11,629 nt of DNA from a bacterium (GTDB taxonomy: Bacteria > UBP14 > UBA6098 > B30-G16), in assembly GCA_030620455.1 (NCBI GenBank), contig JAUXEQ010000020.1, positions 1 through 11,629 of the forward strand, read 5' to 3'. Position 1 is the first letter of the stretch. Every line of letters starts with the position of its first letter. Shown piece after piece: positions 1 to 6,474 of the stretch. Below the pieces are notes generated by a model. The model saw only the letters and a list, made by a program, of their open reading frames with translations. It searched no databases and was not told the DNA's origin. The translations under genes and the position numbers were made by a program.

Positions 1-55
1 AACATTGCTAATTTCTGTTTTGGCCTCCTCTATTGCTTAATTTCCATAAGTTGAA
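1..55. repeat. Left copy of 55-bp direct repeat flanking hicBA
   Basis: This stretch matches 645-699 in the same orientation at 52 of 55 positions; the mismatches are at 5/649, 9/653 and 34/678. The match ends abruptly at 55/699 and begins at the window edge, so the repeat may extend further left. Read on the minus strand it carries a short in-frame relic, QLMEIKQ-stop, of the 3' end of the 446-residue gene, followed by an AGGAGG (24-29). It has no coding role here that I can see, and looks like a duplicated gene end left on the far side of hicBA. Confidence 0.85.
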
Positions 56-71
56 TTATTTATCTCAAATA

Positions 72-296
72 TTAAAGCAAATTCATAAATTCCTTTACAC
101 TCATCCCAGAATCTCGTATAATTGCTCGAAGCAACCCTCTATCAAGTACCTTATGATCTGGTATTGAAAGTGTAATATTAGATCCATCTTTTTTCATAAT
201 TATATGTCTACTTTTAGCTCTCCTATCTATATACCAATCCTTTTTTGTCAGAGCTTTAACAACTTCCTTTCCAGAGATAACAGGAAGTTTTGGCAT
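72..296 (-). CDS. hicA: HicA family toxin (mRNA interferase)
   Basis: A 74-residue protein of the HicA family, small double-stranded-RNA-binding-fold ribonucleases that cleave mRNA and are neutralised by HicB. Visible family marks are the N-terminal 'SGKEVVKAL' helix, the segment 'RAKSRHIIM' with the likely catalytic His31 (the usual motif is GSHHIM, so the residue before His is Arg here), and the C-terminal 'IPDHKVLDRGLLRAIIRDSG' followed by SVKEF. The length is normal for the family and the frame is intact. The start codon shares one base with the hicB stop (TGATG, 298-294). A GGAGG (307-311) inside the end of hicB serves as ribosome binding site, so the two genes are translationally coupled, with antitoxin first. 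Family assignment is firm; activity is inferred. Confidence 0.93.
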   Translation of the reverse strand: MPKLPVISGKEVVKALTKKDWYIDRRAKSRHIIMKKDGSNITLSIPDHKVLDRGLLRAIIRDSGMSVKEFMNLL

Positions 297-499
297 CAGA
301 CAATAACCTCCATTGATCCGATGTACTTCGATGATTTCTCTTCTACTTCCAGCACCGATAAACAGCCTTTTATTGCATCTTTAATATTCGAAATTGCTTC
401 TTCAATAGTATTTCCCTGAGAGTGGCAACCAGGTATCGCCGGACAATGGATTACAAATCCAAAATCTTCACCTTTTTCTATTATTACTCTATAAACCAT
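296..499 (-). CDS. hicB: HicB family antitoxin (short form)
   Basis: A 67-residue HicB-type antitoxin. The sequence shows the partial RNase-H-like fold of the family: 'GFVIHCPAIPGCHSQGNTIEEA' positions (residues 14-35) with the PGC-SQG-T-EEA signature, then 'NIKDAI'. In the family this domain binds HicA and blocks it. The protein stops soon after the fold, and no ribbon-helix-helix or helix-turn-helix DNA-binding extension is present, unlike longer HicB proteins, so autoregulation is not obvious from the protein alone. The start is supported by GGGAG (507-511 on the minus strand) about 7 bases upstream. It precedes and overlaps hicA by one base. The region upstream of it is rich in palindromes. 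Confidence 0.93.
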   Translation of the reverse strand: MVYRVIIEKGEDFGFVIHCPAIPGCHSQGNTIEEAISNIKDAIKGCLSVLEVEEKSSKYIGSMEVIV

Positions 500-522
500 A
501 ATTTACTCCCAAGCTGCTCATA

Positions 523-542
523 CAGCATACTGAAGTATGCTG
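523..542. promoter_or_regulatory. Perfect palindrome just upstream of hicB
   Basis: Arms CAGCATACT (523-531) and AGTATGCTG (534-542) are perfectly complementary around a 2-bp centre. It lies 24 bp in front of the hicB start, a typical place for a toxin-antitoxin operator or a leader hairpin. A related TATGCTG half-site recurs at 587-593. The operator role is inference: this HicB has no visible DNA-binding domain, so either another protein binds here or the element acts as RNA structure. Confidence 0.5.
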
Positions 543-546
543 CTCA

Positions 547-566
547 AAATATGCTTTTGCATATTT
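547..566. promoter_or_regulatory. Second palindrome upstream of hicB
   Basis: Arms AAATATGC (547-554) and GCATATTT (559-566) are perfectly complementary around a TTTT loop. It sits 4 bp from the palindrome at 523-542 and shares the GCATA core with it and with the GCATATGC palindrome at 584-591. The two would form adjacent hairpins in the hicB leader or two neighbouring protein-binding sites. Confidence 0.45.
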
Positions 567-583
567 GGATGCGTTTGTTGTTT

Positions 584-639
584 GCATATGCTGTTAGTGT
601 ATGTGTATAATGTAACATTTGCATCTGTCGTTAGTGTAT
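584..639. repeat. Imperfect direct repeat, 37-bp period
   Basis: Positions 584-602 and 621-639 match at 16 of 19 bases; both end in GTTAGTGTAT and start with GCAT. A small palindrome, AATGT-A-ACATT (609-619), lies between them. The repeats fall between hicB and the flanking 55-bp repeat. They are too few and too short for a CRISPR array. They could be tandem binding sites or the remnant of an element end. Confidence 0.5.
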
Positions 640-644
640 ACTGC

Positions 645-699
645 AACACTGCAAATTTCTGTTTTGGCCTCCTCTATCGCTTAATTTCCATAAGTTGAA
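645..699. repeat. Right copy of 55-bp direct repeat flanking hicBA
   Basis: This is the partner of positions 1-55 (52 of 55 identical, same orientation). It spans the last eight codons and stop of the 446-residue gene (674-699) plus 29 bp beyond the stop. Because this copy is continuous with a full-length gene, it is probably the original, and the copy at the window's left edge the duplicate produced when hicBA arrived or when the region was rearranged. Confidence 0.85.
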
Positions 700-2014
700 G
701 GTTTCCGCCAATGAATCTTCCCGCTATGAGTAATGGGTTTACAGCTTTCGCTCTCACTGCATAAGTATGATTTCCTGCGGATGGCATATCCATTGCAGAG
801 AGAGTTACTATATATTCCGAATAAAGTTGAGTGTTAACCATAATCATTCGTTGAGACGTTAAAATCATCTCCGATGTTTCACCCGGGTCTCTAATAAGCT
901 GAACTTCCATTGTAGCCCCGCTAACTTTCGCTCTATCGTCGAATGTGCCGGAGAAAGTAAGCTGAACAGCGCTTCCAGTTCCACCAGCGGAATATGTTCC
1001 GGAGAAAAGAGTTATAAATTCGAGCGTATCGATAAGGATCTCGCTGCCGCTATATACAAGCTTAAGAAATCCCTGCCCGTCGATTTCCTCAACTCTTAAT
1101 GTTCCTGCTTGAGCTATACCCGAAATTCTGAAATTAGCTTTCTGTATCGTTGTATCCTGATTGAGAATATAAAGAGAATCAGCTCTTGGACCCTCTTCAT
1201 AGGTTATCGAACCGTCGATAATTAAGTCACCGTCGATATGGACATCGCCGGTAATATCCGCGCCAAAACAGGCATCTCTAATAACGAGTCCAGTGTCTGG
1301 AGCACACATTGTATCGGAAGGATCAGCGTGAATATATATACCTCGAACAGTACCATCGCTAGCAACTATTTCGAGACCATCACCGCCAGGACGTGTTATT
1401 AAAGCCCCGATACCTTCGCTATCCTCAATAATTAAACCTTCTGCTCCGGAGTTGTTTATGTATATACCTGGACCACCAGTATTTCCAATAACTAAACCGA
1501 CACCACTATCAGCAAAAGACGTGTCGATTATTGTCAATACACCGTTCATTCCTGATGAATTGCCATATATTGTATCTGGAATAGATGATGCATAGGTTGC
1601 GTAGGTGGCAGTATCAGCATGAATCGATGTTAATGCATTACGAGAATAAAACGAATAAAATGCATACGGCGTTGCAGTGAAAAGCACACGAGGTGACAAA
1701 ATTTCCGAATCTACCACAAGCTCAAGATAGTATAATGTGTCGAAAGGCAAATCAAGAGTATCTATTCTACCGAGTATTACATCGAATAGACCTTTTGTTA
1801 TGGTAACATCGGAGTGATATTCGCTCCAAAGTGGAGTTCCGCCGGTGTCTATATCATATATTTTGAATTCAATGTCATGATCGCCAATAATGGCTACGCC
1901 AATAGTATCAGTTAATTTACCTTGGTAGTTTATATACTTAGGTGGTACTGCAAATACAATACCAGCAAATAGAACCACCAAAGAAATAAGCATAGTTTTT
2001 CGGAAATAGCACAT
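674..2014 (-). CDS. Exported tail-fibre-like repeat protein
   Basis: A 446-residue secreted or surface protein of unknown function. Residues 1-22 form a signal peptide (basic MCYFRKT, hydrophobic core, cleavage near FAV). Residues 27-120 hold a beta-rich domain with the recurrent pattern 'YINYQGKLTD', 'IEFKIYD', 'LWSEYH', 'GLFDVILG' and 'ATPYAFYS', common at the N terminus of cell-surface or trimeric-fibre-like proteins in FCB-related phyla. Residues 170-270 carry short Gly-rich beta repeats (GxGLxIxxSxG type), as in tail-fibre stalks. Residues 335-446 are a beta-rich C-terminal domain ending in LMEIKR. AAGGA (2022-2026) seven bases upstream supports the start at 2014 over Met8. The gene's 3' end is the source of the 55-bp repeat flanking hicBA. 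A structural or adhesive role is inferred only. Confidence 0.8.
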   Translation of the reverse strand: MCYFRKTMLISLVVLFAGIVFAVPPKYINYQGKLTDTIGVAIIGDHDIEFKIYDIDTGGTPLWSEYHSDVTITKGLFDVILGRIDTLDLPFDTLYYLELVVDSEILSPRVLFTATPYAFYSFYSRNALTSIHADTATYATYASSIPDTIYGNSSGMNGVLTIIDTSFADSGVGLVIGNTGGPGIYINNSGAEGLIIEDSEGIGALITRPGGDGLEIVASDGTVRGIYIHADPSDTMCAPDTGLVIRDACFGADITGDVHIDGDLIIDGSITYEEGPRADSLYILNQDTTIQKANFRISGIAQAGTLRVEEIDGQGFLKLVYSGSEILIDTLEFITLFSGTYSAGGTGSAVQLTFSGTFDDRAKVSGATMEVQLIRDPGETSEMILTSQRMIMVNTQLYSEYIVTLSAMDMPSAGNHTYAVRAKAVNPLLIAGRFIGGNLQLMEIKR

Positions 2015-2137
2015 AAAGCCGTCCTTATGTCAAAGCCTATCCTCAAATTTAAAAACCAGAAAAGATACAAATAAGAAATAGTAAGCGCAAGAAAAAAAAT
2101 TGAATATTTAAAATAATTTTATAATAATTATATCCAC

Positions 2138-2199
2138 ATGTTAGATATTAAATTATACATATTGTTCTATTACATTAACTAAGTATTTGAATCTAACAT
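2138..2199. repeat. Inverted repeat in the leader of the fibre-like gene
   Basis: ATGTTAGAT (2138-2146) and ATCTAACAT (2191-2199) are perfect inverted copies separated by 44 bp; similarity extends a few bases inward if one gap is allowed. The intergenic region (2015-2269) is otherwise plain AT-rich DNA. The arms could form a long-loop stem in the mRNA leader or be paired protein-binding sites. No T-run follows, so it is not an intrinsic terminator. Confidence 0.35.
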
Positions 2200-2209
2200 A
2201 TTATAAAGT

Positions 2210-2238
2210 AAGATAATATACCAATAATAAAATGTCAA
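2210..2238 (-). promoter_or_regulatory. Possible sigma70-type promoter for the fibre-like gene
   Basis: On the minus strand a perfect TTGACA (2238-2233) is followed after 17 bp by TATCTT (2215-2210), a weak -10 box matching four of six consensus bases. Transcription would start near 2203 and give a leader of about 190 nt that includes the inverted repeat at 2138-2199. The -35 is convincing; the -10 is marginal in such AT-rich DNA. Confidence 0.35.
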
Positions 2239-2269
2239 TTAGTATTTGCTGTAATCTTCATCTATAAGA

Positions 2270-3190
2270 TCAACTTTTCTTTGATTGTGAAATAATAATT
2301 CCCAATACAAGGGAATAAAACTTAGTTTTGTGCGGATCTGTCCTTGAAGTTAAAACAATAGGAATCTGCGTTCCAGCTACCACAGCTGCACAACACGAAT
2401 TTCCAAAATAAAGTAAAGATTTGTAAAGAATATTCGCAGACTCAATTTCTGGTGCAAGAATTACATCAGCATCGCCTGCAACGTCTCCTACAATTCCTTT
2501 TATATATGCTGCCTTTTTATTAATTGCATTATCAAACCCAAAAGGACCATCAACAATGCAATTCTTAATCTGCCCTCTAATACTCATTTGCGAAAGAATT
2601 GCAGCGTGTTCAGTAGTTGGCATTTTTTGTGGATTAACTTTTTCGACTGAGCAAACACATGCGACTTTTGGCTTTTCTACGCCAAGAGAATGAACAACAT
2701 TGACAGCATTCTGAATTATTTGAGCCTTTTCTGTTAGATCAGGAGCTATATTTATTGCAGCATCGGTAATGGTGAGAAGCTTATGATATTCAGGGATCTC
2801 AAAAACAGCGACATGAGATAAAAGACCTTTACTTGATCTTTCGAGTAGCCCTTCCTTTTTATCAAGGATAGCTTTCATAAAGGCTTTGGTTGAAACCAAA
2901 CCTTTCATCAGAACATCCGCTTTATCTGATTTAAGCAACTCTACTGCAATCTTCGCTGTTTTTGCAGAATTTGGTTCATCAATTATTTCATAGCCTTTCG
3001 GGTCACTTCCAATTTGTCTAAGAGTTTTCTTAATTAAATTTGAATCACCAACTAAAATACCTCTTGCCACGCCATTTTGCTTGGCTTCATCAAGCGCAGC
3101 TAATACCTCTTCTTCAGTTGCATCAGCGACTACAATTCTCTTCGAGTATTTGGATTTGGCAATTTCGAGAATCTCTTCTAGTTTTCTCAT
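2270..3190 (-). CDS. ptb: Phosphate butyryltransferase (PTA/PTB family)
   Basis: A 306-residue cytoplasmic acyltransferase that exchanges CoA for phosphate on butyryl-CoA or a related acyl-CoA, the step before acyl-phosphate is used by a kinase to make ATP. It spans the whole PTA_PTB family fold and has the usual ~300-residue Ptb length. Marks include 'LMKGLVSTKAFMKAIL' (94-109), 'LLTITDAAINIAPDL' (138-152), 'VDGPFGFDNA' (213-222), 'GDVAGDADVILAPEIESAN' (235-253) and 'VLTSRTDPHKTK' (279-290). The pattern fits Ptb better than acetate-specific Pta, though substrate choice cannot be read from sequence. AGGAGG (3195-3200) lies 4 bp before the ATG. Butyrate kinase, its usual partner, is not adjacent: the neighbours are an exported protein on each side. 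Confidence 0.9.
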   Translation of the reverse strand: MRKLEEILEIAKSKYSKRIVVADATEEEVLAALDEAKQNGVARGILVGDSNLIKKTLRQIGSDPKGYEIIDEPNSAKTAKIAVELLKSDKADVLMKGLVSTKAFMKAILDKKEGLLERSSKGLLSHVAVFEIPEYHKLLTITDAAINIAPDLTEKAQIIQNAVNVVHSLGVEKPKVACVCSVEKVNPQKMPTTEHAAILSQMSIRGQIKNCIVDGPFGFDNAINKKAAYIKGIVGDVAGDADVILAPEIESANILYKSLLYFGNSCCAAVVAGTQIPIVLTSRTDPHKTKFYSLVLGIIISQSKKS

Positions 3191-3365
3191 TATTCCTCCT
3201 ACATTATATTTGTTAAAATTAAAATTTTATAATGAAATTAGCAAAAAATATTTTATATTTTATATGAGAATGTTACATAAGTTTTTGACCTTAATAATCT
3301 CTTTTAAATTATAGATATTTCTTGTATTTATATATTTACTATAATTTTATACAATCGTTTTGCTT

Positions 3366-3395
3366 ATTATACTGAAAAATCCTTAAAACTGTTAA
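3366..3395 (-). promoter_or_regulatory. Possible promoter for ptb
   Basis: On the minus strand TTAACA (3395-3390) is followed after 18 bp by a perfect TATAAT (3371-3366). Transcription would start near 3359 and leave a leader of about 170 nt before ptb. The region is very AT-rich, so a chance match is possible. Confidence 0.35.
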
Positions 3396-3399
3396 ATGT

Positions 3400-3426
3400 G
3401 TTATATTTTTATTTATCAAATATAAC
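3400..3426. other. AT-rich hairpin between two minus-strand genes
   Basis: GTTATATTT (3400-3408) and AAATATAAC (3418-3426) form a perfect 9-bp stem with a 9-base loop, starting 17 bp past the stop of the 275-residue gene. It has only one G-C pair and no T-run on the minus strand after it, so it is a poor intrinsic terminator. It may mark the operon end or protect a transcript end. The rest of 3191-3443 shows nothing beyond possible promoter boxes. Confidence 0.35.
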
Positions 3427-3443
3427 AAAAACTAAAATTTAGA

Positions 3444-4271
3444 TTAAGGTGAAGGAATTAATCTAACACCCTTGCCACCTTTTCCAGGACTGTTATCATA
3501 AACCTCAACAATATGATAGACTGTTGTTATGAACTTTTTATCGAAGTCACCATGGAAATAGCTGTGAATTAGATTAACATACTCGATTATTTTTATTTCA
3601 TATTCAGAAAGTTTAGGATCATCTGGGTGCAGAAGCTGTGATATTCCTTTAATTTTGTATGAAGGAATATCCAAAAAAACAATAGCAACAGCAGGATTTC
3701 CCATCTCGTTTAGAAAAGTCTGTGTATTAAATTCTGGAGTAGCATAGAGCTCAAGTGAGACCTGCTTAGTACGATCAAAAATGTTATCGGCATCTTTATA
3801 TAGACTTGTCAAAACATCAAGCTTTTTAGTGAAATTGCTATCATACGTTGATTTGAGAAATTCAATAATTGTATCTAACTTCTCCTTTTTTGGAATAAAA
3901 CCCATTCCTTTAACTGCATTATTGAGGATAAATCTTGTATCATTCCTACCAATGCCATAACTGGCAACGATTCCGTTATGAGGACCTGAAAGGTCGGGCA
4001 TTTTGCCTTTTGAAATTTTCTCAATCGTCTCTATTCTTTTCTTAATATCCCATTCCATAAATACATCAGGCAGTTCTCTAATCACGTATTCCTGCCATTT
4101 ACCGTCGATTCTTGCACGGATTATTCCAGCTTCACATTTTGATATATCAACGGTTTCCTGATGGAAAAATCCATTTTTCCAAAAGTTAATTTTTGCTTGC
4201 TCCAACTCGCTGGCGGAAATGTTGGTCATAGTGATAATGATGAAAAAGGAGAGTATAAGTTGTTTTATCAT
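3444..4271 (-). CDS. Exported protein of unknown function
   Basis: A 275-residue protein I do not recognise. Residues 1-20 are a clear Sec signal peptide (MIKQ, a run of hydrophobic residues, cleavage near NISA-SE) without a lipobox Cys, so it is probably periplasmic or secreted. There is no further membrane segment. Residues 188-212 ('MGNPAVAIVFLDIPSYKIKG') faintly resemble the NPxVAxxFxDxPxxxxxG strand region of FMN-binding split-barrel proteins, but no other part supports that, so I make no assignment. The C terminus is Gly/Lys-rich then ends LIPSP. AGAGGTGA (4276-4283) supports the start. It begins 27 bp after the PpiD/SurA-like gene stops and is probably co-transcribed, which suggests a job in the cell envelope, or a client of that folding factor. 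Confidence 0.75.
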   Translation of the reverse strand: MIKQLILSFFIIITMTNISASELEQAKINFWKNGFFHQETVDISKCEAGIIRARIDGKWQEYVIRELPDVFMEWDIKKRIETIEKISKGKMPDLSGPHNGIVASYGIGRNDTRFILNNAVKGMGFIPKKEKLDTIIEFLKSTYDSNFTKKLDVLTSLYKDADNIFDRTKQVSLELYATPEFNTQTFLNEMGNPAVAIVFLDIPSYKIKGISQLLHPDDPKLSEYEIKIIEYVNLIHSYFHGDFDKKFITTVYHIVEVYDNSPGKGGKGVRLIPSP

Positions 4272-4298
4272 TATTTCACCTCTGTGAATTAATTGAAA

Positions 4299-6194
4299 TC
4301 AACTTGCTGAGTCTCCTGGTTCGGGTTCATGTTCCATCTCAGCTTGTCCTATGTCGATGAAATTCAATCGATTATCATAAATAGGAATTCTTCTTCTAAG
4401 AGATATGAACCATGAGTCATAAGCAGTATTTTGCCTTGCGGAAAAGATTTCTCTTCGCAATGGAGGTGATATCTCATTAAAATTATCATAATTTGGCATA
4501 GTTCGGTTATTTATACGCACAATGTAAAATCTACCATCGGTACCCTCTAAAGGAGCTGAAATTGAATCTGGTGTACTTACCCCAGCCAACGCTCCTATAA
4601 TCCATGGATTCGCTGAAGTGTCTGAAAATATTATACTAGGCGAAACTGAATCTATAGTGCCGTATTTTACACCAAAATCCACTGATACTTCCTTCATGCT
4701 TTTTCCAGTTTTCAACATTTCATACGCATGATAGGCTATATTTCGACAAACACTTTTCTTTGCTTCTTCAATAATTTCGTTTTTAATCACTGGAATATAA
4801 TCCTCAAAGGTTTCAAGTTTTGCAGGTGTAACATAATCAACGTGAATTACAAAGTAATCAATATTACCTCTCACAATATCTGGAACCGAACCAACACCTT
4901 CCTTAAAGGCAAATTGATTGACCAAAGTTCTTAAGCCAATCCCAGGAATTGGTTCAATTATTCCAACCTTGCCTGTATTATGTATTTCTAAACCATATTG
5001 TTTGGACGCTGCATTTAAACCGTATTTCCGAGTATAATCAATTATATTTTTAGTATAAACTTCTAAACTCTCTCTTGTTTCATATCCTGGTTCTATCCTA
5101 ATGAGAATATGCTGAATATGATAAAAAGTATCTACTGAATTATTAGTAGTATCCTCTAATATAGTATCTTGTAATAGATTAATCAGGTGATATCCATTTA
5201 GTGTTAGGATCGGTTCTGATAACTCACCACTGTCCAATTTTGTAATTACTGCAGCGAGTTCCGGTAAAGCTTGCTCCGCTTTAATGAAACCAATATCACC
5301 ACCCTTGACAGCTGATTGTTTATCCATTGAATAGCCTTCAGCAAGATATGCAAAGTCCTCGCCATTTTTTAATTTTTCGTAAAGCATTTCGGTAGTGGAT
5401 AATGCTTCTTCAGTATCTGATTTTGAGGGATGAAAAGGAATTCTTAGATATGAATAAATAGCATAAGGGTCTTTCGGAAGTTTATTCTTATTTTTTGAAT
5501 AATATGATTTTAAAGCGATTTCGGATGTATCAACGCGATGAGAACCAAGACAGTCGGGACCAAAAATTAGGAATTCACCTTCAATTTCTGTTTCATTGAA
5601 AAAATGCTGATCCATAACTTCGTATAGCACAACGTAAGTCATGGTTTCAATTAGTGTTCTGGTTTTCTCAGTGGGAAGATTTGAAGCAATAAGTTGTTCA
5701 GCAGGAAGCCATTCCTTTGCAAATGCCGGATCGTTAAGAACTCGTAAATATTTATCATAATCAAACTTACCATTAGTATGGAATTGCTGGTTATTTTTAA
5801 GCCATTCCGGTGGGTTAACGCTTAACCTTTCATAGATTTCTATCCCGGTTACATTCTTAGTGTTTTTTAGTTGGAATTCCTTACCGAGAATTATTCGATT
5901 AATAAGTTCTTGCCATGATTGTTCTCTTATTTCAGCTCTTGTAAATTCATCAACATTGATATTATTTCTGTAAAAGTTTTGTTCTTGTTTCTTCCACTCG
6001 TCTGAATATTCTTTAATGTCAATATCCTCTCCAAGTGTAGAACCTACAACTGATTCACTTTTCTTGGGTGAAGTTCGACCGGTTATATCCATGCCCCATT
6101 GAAAAACCATCATTGCAATAAACAAAACAGCTGTGACTAAAAAAATTATTCCCATCTTGTCTCTTAACTTTTTCATAAATGCAGATTGAGCCAT
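4299..6194 (-). CDS. PpiD/SurA-like membrane-anchored peptidyl-prolyl isomerase
   Basis: A 631-residue envelope folding factor. A short basic N terminus is followed by one membrane segment at about residues 14-34, placing the rest in the periplasm, as in PpiD. Residues about 35-200 look like the SurA/PpiD N-terminal chaperone region ('EQSWQELINRIILGKEF' is typical). Residues about 243-343 form a parvulin (PpiC) domain with 'YSYLRIPF', 'FAYLAEGYSMD', 'GGDIGFI', 'GELSEPI' and 'GYHLINLL'. A second, much weaker parvulin-like region follows at about 355-455, starting FYHIQHILIRI and lacking the GG-GF core. The C terminus is acidic (EHEPEPGD). Length matches PpiD (~620). AAGGAG (6201-6206) six bases upstream fixes the start. 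The expected role is to help newly exported outer-membrane and periplasmic proteins fold; isomerase activity is inferred. Confidence 0.85.
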   Translation of the reverse strand: MAQSAFMKKLRDKMGIIFLVTAVLFIAMMVFQWGMDITGRTSPKKSESVVGSTLGEDIDIKEYSDEWKKQEQNFYRNNINVDEFTRAEIREQSWQELINRIILGKEFQLKNTKNVTGIEIYERLSVNPPEWLKNNQQFHTNGKFDYDKYLRVLNDPAFAKEWLPAEQLIASNLPTEKTRTLIETMTYVVLYEVMDQHFFNETEIEGEFLIFGPDCLGSHRVDTSEIALKSYYSKNKNKLPKDPYAIYSYLRIPFHPSKSDTEEALSTTEMLYEKLKNGEDFAYLAEGYSMDKQSAVKGGDIGFIKAEQALPELAAVITKLDSGELSEPILTLNGYHLINLLQDTILEDTTNNSVDTFYHIQHILIRIEPGYETRESLEVYTKNIIDYTRKYGLNAASKQYGLEIHNTGKVGIIEPIPGIGLRTLVNQFAFKEGVGSVPDIVRGNIDYFVIHVDYVTPAKLETFEDYIPVIKNEIIEEAKKSVCRNIAYHAYEMLKTGKSMKEVSVDFGVKYGTIDSVSPSIIFSDTSANPWIIGALAGVSTPDSISAPLEGTDGRFYIVRINNRTMPNYDNFNEISPPLRREIFSARQNTAYDSWFISLRRRIPIYDNRLNFIDIGQAEMEHEPEPGDSAS

Positions 6195-6309
6195 TTTTCA
6201 CTCCTTAATTTACATGAACCTCTTTATGCACAGAAAGAAAATTAGTTAATTAGACTAAGCAAGTAAATTCTATTTAAACAGAACTAAAATTCGTTATCCA
6301 AAAAATAAC

Positions 6310-6337
6310 TTGACAAATCTAAATAAGAAATTATAAT
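6310..6337 (+). promoter_or_regulatory. Consensus sigma70 promoter P1 for the cold-shock gene
   Basis: Perfect TTGACA (6310-6315), 16-bp spacer, perfect TATAAT (6332-6337). Transcription would start near 6344, giving a leader of about 130 nt before the cold-shock ATG. This is the strongest promoter-like sequence in the window. It sits upstream of a second promoter with the same spacing. Confidence 0.7.
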
Positions 6338-6413
6338 GTTACGTTTTGTAATTATGTAGCAGTATCGATTTATAAATTAATCCAAAATGATTTTAGTTAA
6401 TTTATATTTTAAC

Positions 6414-6441
6414 TTGACGAAAAATTGCGGATTTTTATAAT
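6414..6441 (+). promoter_or_regulatory. Sigma70-type promoter P2 for the cold-shock gene
   Basis: TTGACG (6414-6419), 16-bp spacer, perfect TATAAT (6436-6441). Transcription would start near 6448 and leave a leader of about 27 nt that just contains the AAAGGAGG ribosome binding site (6459-6466). With P1 it gives the gene a short and a long leader. Confidence 0.7.
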
Positions 6442-6474
6442 TGATTGTAGGGATTTATAAAGGAGGCGTTGTAG

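Noticed and set aside
204..610. Two plus-strand open frames (204-419, 422-610) opposite hicBA
   Set aside because: They lie antisense to hicA and hicB, whose family motifs are clear, and their translations look random with no ribosome binding site.
584..658. Possible CRISPR or integron attC site near hicB
   Set aside because: Only two imperfect 19-bp repeats with no array, and the RYYYAAC/GTTRRRY core pair of attC sites could not be fitted.
3081..3314. Plus-strand open frame at the start of ptb
   Set aside because: Low-complexity translation antisense to the conserved Ptb N terminus; a shadow frame.
3400..3426. Intrinsic terminator for the PpiD-like operon
   Set aside because: The stem has only one G-C pair and no T-run follows on the minus strand, so it is listed only as a hairpin.
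4728..4934. Plus-strand open frame inside the PpiD-like gene
   Set aside because: Antisense to a long well-supported gene, Asn/Phe-rich composition, no ribosome binding site.
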